From contig OZ231127.1 of assembly GCA_965153355.1 (NCBI GenBank), forward strand, positions 98,146,001 to 98,210,000: a stretch of DNA of 64,000 nt. The letters run 5' to 3'. Positions within the stretch are counted from its first letter, which is position 1, and the number at the start of each line of letters is the position of its first letter. This DNA comes from Flaccisagitta enflata (lineage: Eukaryota > Chaetognatha > Sagittoidea > Aphragmophora). Below, in pieces: positions 60,727-64,000 of this stretch. The position numbers were made by a program, and so were the translations under genes. The notes under the pieces are model-generated. The model did not search any database and was not told where the DNA came from. It saw only the letters and a program-made list of their open reading frames with translations.

Positions 60727-60886
60727 GGTGAGCCGAGTCACATTTGTTCATTTCCTCCGTTGTCGTTCAACTCATCATTCGCTCGACTTCGTAGTCGCTT
60801 GACGAACTCTTCTTTGATCCAATTACTTCGATTTCCTTTCATGCCAACCTCATCGAACATCGTCGAGCTCCATCAAGCTTCGCCCA

Positions 60887-62059
60887 ATGCCCACACCACG
60901 GGAAGAGCGAGCAGCAGCGAGAGATTCTAGGCAGCAGCATCTACAAGTTCCTCATCACGGCCTTGGTCGCGGCGACTTAATAAGATCTCGCACTCCTAGC
61001 CCTACCGGCCCGGGAATCTTCGACTTCCCTCGCCCCGCGCATCAACCGTCGAGCGACGATTCGAATAACTTCGCGGACGCCGAGGAAGAAGTCAGACCAG
61101 CGTCAACCATGGCCACCCAGGAGCAGCTGGACGCCATTCGCGACCAACTCCGCAACGAAATTCGCGCCGAGGTGCGAAACGAAACCGCGGCATCCGCCGC
61201 AACAGTCCCAGACGCCATTAAGCGCAAACCGGAGATACCGCCGTTCGACAAAAAGAATGTCGACCACTGGATCAGGCGCACGGAAAATGCATTCATCCGA
61301 GCGCTCTGCAACACTCCGCGCGAAAAATTCGCCTTCTTGGAGACCAAATTCTCCGTGGATTTCAACCCGCGCATCAATGAGTATCTGTGGGGTGACCCCA
61401 CCGAAGACAACTGGAACGCATTCATCGCCTATCTCCGCTCAGAATACGGCACAACGAAACAGCAACGTGCCTCCGTCATCCTCGACGGCTTCAAGCGCGA
61501 CGGCAAACGACCATCTCAATACGTCGCCCTTCTTGATGAAAAGACAAAGGACATCAACCTTGAAGACGTCAAAAAAGAAATGTTAGTACGCGAACTCCCG
61601 ACGGAGGTTCAGAGAATGCTGCAAGAAAGGATCGATAGTTTGTCCCTCAAAGACGCCGCCCAGTTCGCAGACGCATACTTCGACCAAGACGGCAAGCCAC
61701 GCCAGGTCAACAAGTCCGCGTCAGTCAACGCTGTTCAAAACTCCGACAGCGACTTCACCAACCCCTTCTCCGACGATGGCGACGACATCAACGCCGTCAA
61801 CCGTCGCTTCCCAAATCAGCGAAACGGCGGCTTCAACAACTTTCGACGTGGCGGCCGAGGCCGGCCACAACAAGGTCCAACGCAAACACCATCGAGAAAC
61901 CCAACTCCAACCCCGCAACCAAAGCCAAAACCGGATCAAGACCCCAGTCTATGCTTCTACCATAACGAGTATGGTAACAAAGCCAAAAAATGCGAAGTCG
62001 GATGTAAGCGCTTCGACGAAAAAAGGTTTGCGGGAAACGGCAAAGCGGGGCAGAGGTAA
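60887..62059 (+). CDS. Ty3/Gypsy Gag (CsRN1-like)
   Basis: 390 codons. A basic, Pro/Ser-rich N-terminus and an acidic patch (about residues 55-70) are followed by a capsid-like domain: PPFDKKNVDHWIRRTENAF (about 118-136) and RASVILDGFKRDGKRPSQY (about 200-218). The Arg/Gly/Asn-rich linker leads to a C356-x2-H359-x9-C369-x3-C373 box. A CHCC box rather than CCHC is the reported hallmark of the CsRN1 clade. Gag assembles the cytoplasmic particle. The first ATG is used because upstream in-frame sequence lacks a better start; ATGs at 61109 and later would lose the N-terminus. Codons are GC-rich, unlike the AT-rich surroundings. Pol lies in the -1 frame. Confidence 0.85.
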   Translation: MPTPREERAAARDSRQQHLQVPHHGLGRGDLIRSRTPSPTGPGIFDFPRPAHQPSSDDSNNFADAEEEVRPASTMATQEQLDAIRDQLRNEIRAEVRNETAASAATVPDAIKRKPEIPPFDKKNVDHWIRRTENAFIRALCNTPREKFAFLETKFSVDFNPRINEYLWGDPTEDNWNAFIAYLRSEYGTTKQQRASVILDGFKRDGKRPSQYVALLDEKTKDINLEDVKKEMLVRELPTEVQRMLQERIDSLSLKDAAQFADAYFDQDGKPRQVNKSASVNAVQNSDSDFTNPFSDDGDDINAVNRRFPNQRNGGFNNFRRGGRGRPQQGPTQTPSRNPTPTPQPKPKPDQDPSLCFYHNEYGNKAKKCEVGCKRFDEKRFAGNGKAGQR

Positions 62060-64000
62060 ATGCCGCACTCCCCCGCGATGTCAAAGGCGGCAACCACCTC
62101 CTATACGCCGAAGATTCAAACGACCAAACAAGATGGCTAATCGACGGCGGCGCATTGTGGTCTATTGTGCCTCCAACCCCTCAACAACGCGCTTCGGGTC
62201 CAAACGCCTGGAAACTCCAAGCCGCAAATGGATCCGACATCCCTTGCTACGGCCTTACGGACCGTCAAGTCTGTATCGCCGACCGTGAATTCGATTTCAC
62301 TTTTATCATCGCCGACGTCCGTCAGCCCATCCTAGGCGCGGATTTTTTAAATCGCTTTTACTTAGCCCCAAATCACCGCGATCGATGTCTCATTGACCTC
62401 AACGACTGGACTGAAATACCAGTAGGCGATCGATGCGCCAATCACCCAAATAGAGTCACCGGCATCAACTTAGTCGACCAAAAAGCCGACCCATTTTACA
62501 AACTCCTCGACAGCTACCCAGCACTCTCAACGCCTTCATTTACCCCCAAAAACGTATCACATGGAGTCAAACATCATATCCCGACAAATTGCAACCCAAT
62601 CCAATCGAAGGCTCGCAAGTTAAACCCTGAAAAACTGGAAATAGCCAAAAAAGAATTCCAGAAGCTCGTCGACTTGGGAGTTTGCTACCGCGGCAAAAGT
62701 GAATGGGCGTCTCCCCTAATGGTAGCTCAGAAACCGTGTAATTCGCCTTGCACGTGCGCCCAAAGTTTTCCTTGCGGAGGATGGAGGGTTTGTGGCGACT
62801 ACCGCCGACTAAACAACGCCACCATCGACGATAAGTACCCGGTCAAATCGTTGATGGATTTCACAACCAACCTCCACGGAAAAACAATTTTCTCAAAAGT
62901 CGACTTACTCAAAGGTTACCACCAAATACCGGTAGCCGATGGTGATATTGGGAAAACGGCCGTCATCACTCCCTTTGGCCTATTCATCTTCCCGCGATGC
63001 CCTTTTGGGCTAAAAAACGCGGGCCAAGATTTCCAGCGAATGATGGACGCCATCCTCGGAGATCTACCATTCTGCTATGTCTACCTCGACGACATACTAG
63101 TGTTCTCAAGTTCCCCGGAAGAGCACATGCAACACCTAAAGCAGATCTTCGAATTACTCGCCGACAACGGACTCGTCGTCAACAGAGCGAAGTGCGTACT
63201 CGGCGTAAAGGAACTCGACTTCCTTGGATTCCACGTCAACAAAGACGGAATCTTTCCTCTCCCAGACAAGGTGGAAGCCATCCGCGCCACCAAAGCACCA
63301 ACGTCCATCAAAGAACTTCAACGATTCCTAGGGATGGTCGGATATTACCGACGAAATATCCGCGACGCAGCCCACCACCTCGATCACCTCTACGAAGCTC
63401 TAGTAGGGAATCCGAAAAAACTCGACTGGACAACAGGCTGCGAGGAATCATTCCAAGCAACCAAAGAAGCCCTCGCGAAAGCCGCCCTTCTCCACCATCC
63501 GCGACCAAACGCCCAGCTCGCTCTCACCACCGACGCTTCCAAAGTCGCAATGGGGGGAGTTTTGGAGCAACGAGGACCATCCGGATGGGAACCTTTAGCG
63601 TTCTTCAGTGCACGCCTAAAAGGGAAGCAAAGAGAATGGCCACCATTCGACCGTGAGTTACTCGCAGCTCATCGCGCCGTCCGCCATTTCCGACATTTCG
63701 TCGAAGGGCGAAACTTCACGTTATACACGGACCATCAGTCCCTCATCCCGGCGCTCTCCAAAAAAGCCGAACCACACACAGCGCGCCAGACATACCAGCT
63801 CTCAAACATAGCTGAGTACACGACCGATATTCGCTACTTGCGTGGCAAAGCAAACGTCGTGGCCGATGCCCTCTCACGACCAAACGGCGATGACGAGGAG
63901 GAACACATCTTCGTCACCGCCATTAACTGCGTTAAGGGCCTCAACAGCATCAACTGCGTCTGTCAAGAACACACGCCAACAACCCAAATCGTAACTCGTA
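62008..64000 (+). CDS. Ty3/Gypsy Pol: protease, reverse transcriptase, RNase H (partial)
   Basis: The -1 frame is open from 62008 to the window edge with no stop. Protease: active-site Asp at 62143 in LIDGGALWSIVPP, where the usual DTGA reads DGGA; then QPILGADFL. RT: SKVDLLKGYHQIPV (motif A), FPRCPFGLKNAGQDFQRMMD, YVYLDDILVFS with YLDD at 63082-63093, then LGFHV and the thumb. RNase H: TTDAS (Asp at 63532), PFDRELLA, YTDHQSL and VADALSRP. Integrase would lie beyond 64000. It is translated as a Gag-Pol fusion through the site at 62032. The intact frame suggests a young copy. Confidence 0.92.
62032..62076 (+). promoter_or_regulatory. Programmed -1 ribosomal frameshift site
   Basis: GGGAAAC at 62032-62038 is read G GGA AAC in the gag frame, the canonical X XXY YYZ slippery form. 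After a 6-nt spacer, GCGGGG (62045-62050) can pair with CCCCGC (62071-62076). The gag stop at 62057-62059 lies in the loop. A shift here moves ribosomes from gag into the open pol frame. Confidence 0.8.

Overview
This window looks like repeat-rich, intron-bearing animal DNA, probably from a marine invertebrate; I cannot name the species. The reasons are GT-AG exons of a class I sirtuin and of an SLC18-type vesicular transporter, TTAGGG/CCCTAA telomeric repeats, LINE, Penelope-like and Ty3/Gypsy (CsRN1-like) retroelements, many TA-flanked mariner-type MITEs and very dense microsatellites. No tRNA gene, CRISPR array or bacterial-style operon was seen.

Three repeat families recur, and I use these working names. 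Family G: one end is GGGCAGCGGCCCC(A/G)AAGGGG, the same sequence recurs inverted at the other end, an outer tail carries GGTCAGCGGTACCCG, and the core is a tandem array of variants of GGCCTCAAATC; about 20 copies. Family P: one end is the perfect palindrome AGTCGCGTGCACGCGACT followed by (GGAC)n-type repeats, the other end is either GGATACACGGCTACC or AACACCTATAAGTCGCG next to AACAAGGCC, and the core often holds 10-bp AAGTCATTTT-type arrays; about 18 copies. Family M: assorted palindromic MITEs flanked by TA.

Layout. 1-7870 is a nest: a minus-strand LINE is interrupted by a 1,955-bp hAT-like foldback with an 8-bp target duplication and by a block holding a Penelope-like reverse transcriptase, which itself carries two DNA elements. 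7870-19840 is repeats, including a 5.9-kb foldback built from GTTTATAAAC motifs and inserted into a family G element. 19841-27681 is a family P element with long phased T-tract arrays, split by a 5.5-kb TTAA-flanked insertion that contains possible small plus-strand exons. 28000-30720 is family G copies and a 30-bp minisatellite. 30927-33845 holds two consecutive coding exons of a minus-strand sirtuin. 34014-35990 is a second minus-strand LINE. 39991-46769 holds the last two coding exons of a minus-strand SLC18-like transporter; upstream of them lies a tandem array of copies of the penultimate exon's 3' splice site and exon start.

52331-58703 is the most unusual part. It has a CCCTAA block, then a tyrosine-recombinase element with its own TATA box, then 18S rRNA pseudogene pieces with spacer repeats, then a TTAGGG array. 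The two main telomeric arrays face outward, as at the ends of a small linear chromosome, but the whole lies inside longer flanking sequence.

58704-64000 carries the 5' part of a Ty3/Gypsy retrotransposon: a possible LTR, gag, a canonical -1 frameshift site, and protease/RT/RNase H open to the window edge. Gene content is therefore mostly selfish DNA; the only host genes I can support are the sirtuin and the SLC18-like gene, both partial because their other exons lie outside the window or were not recognised.
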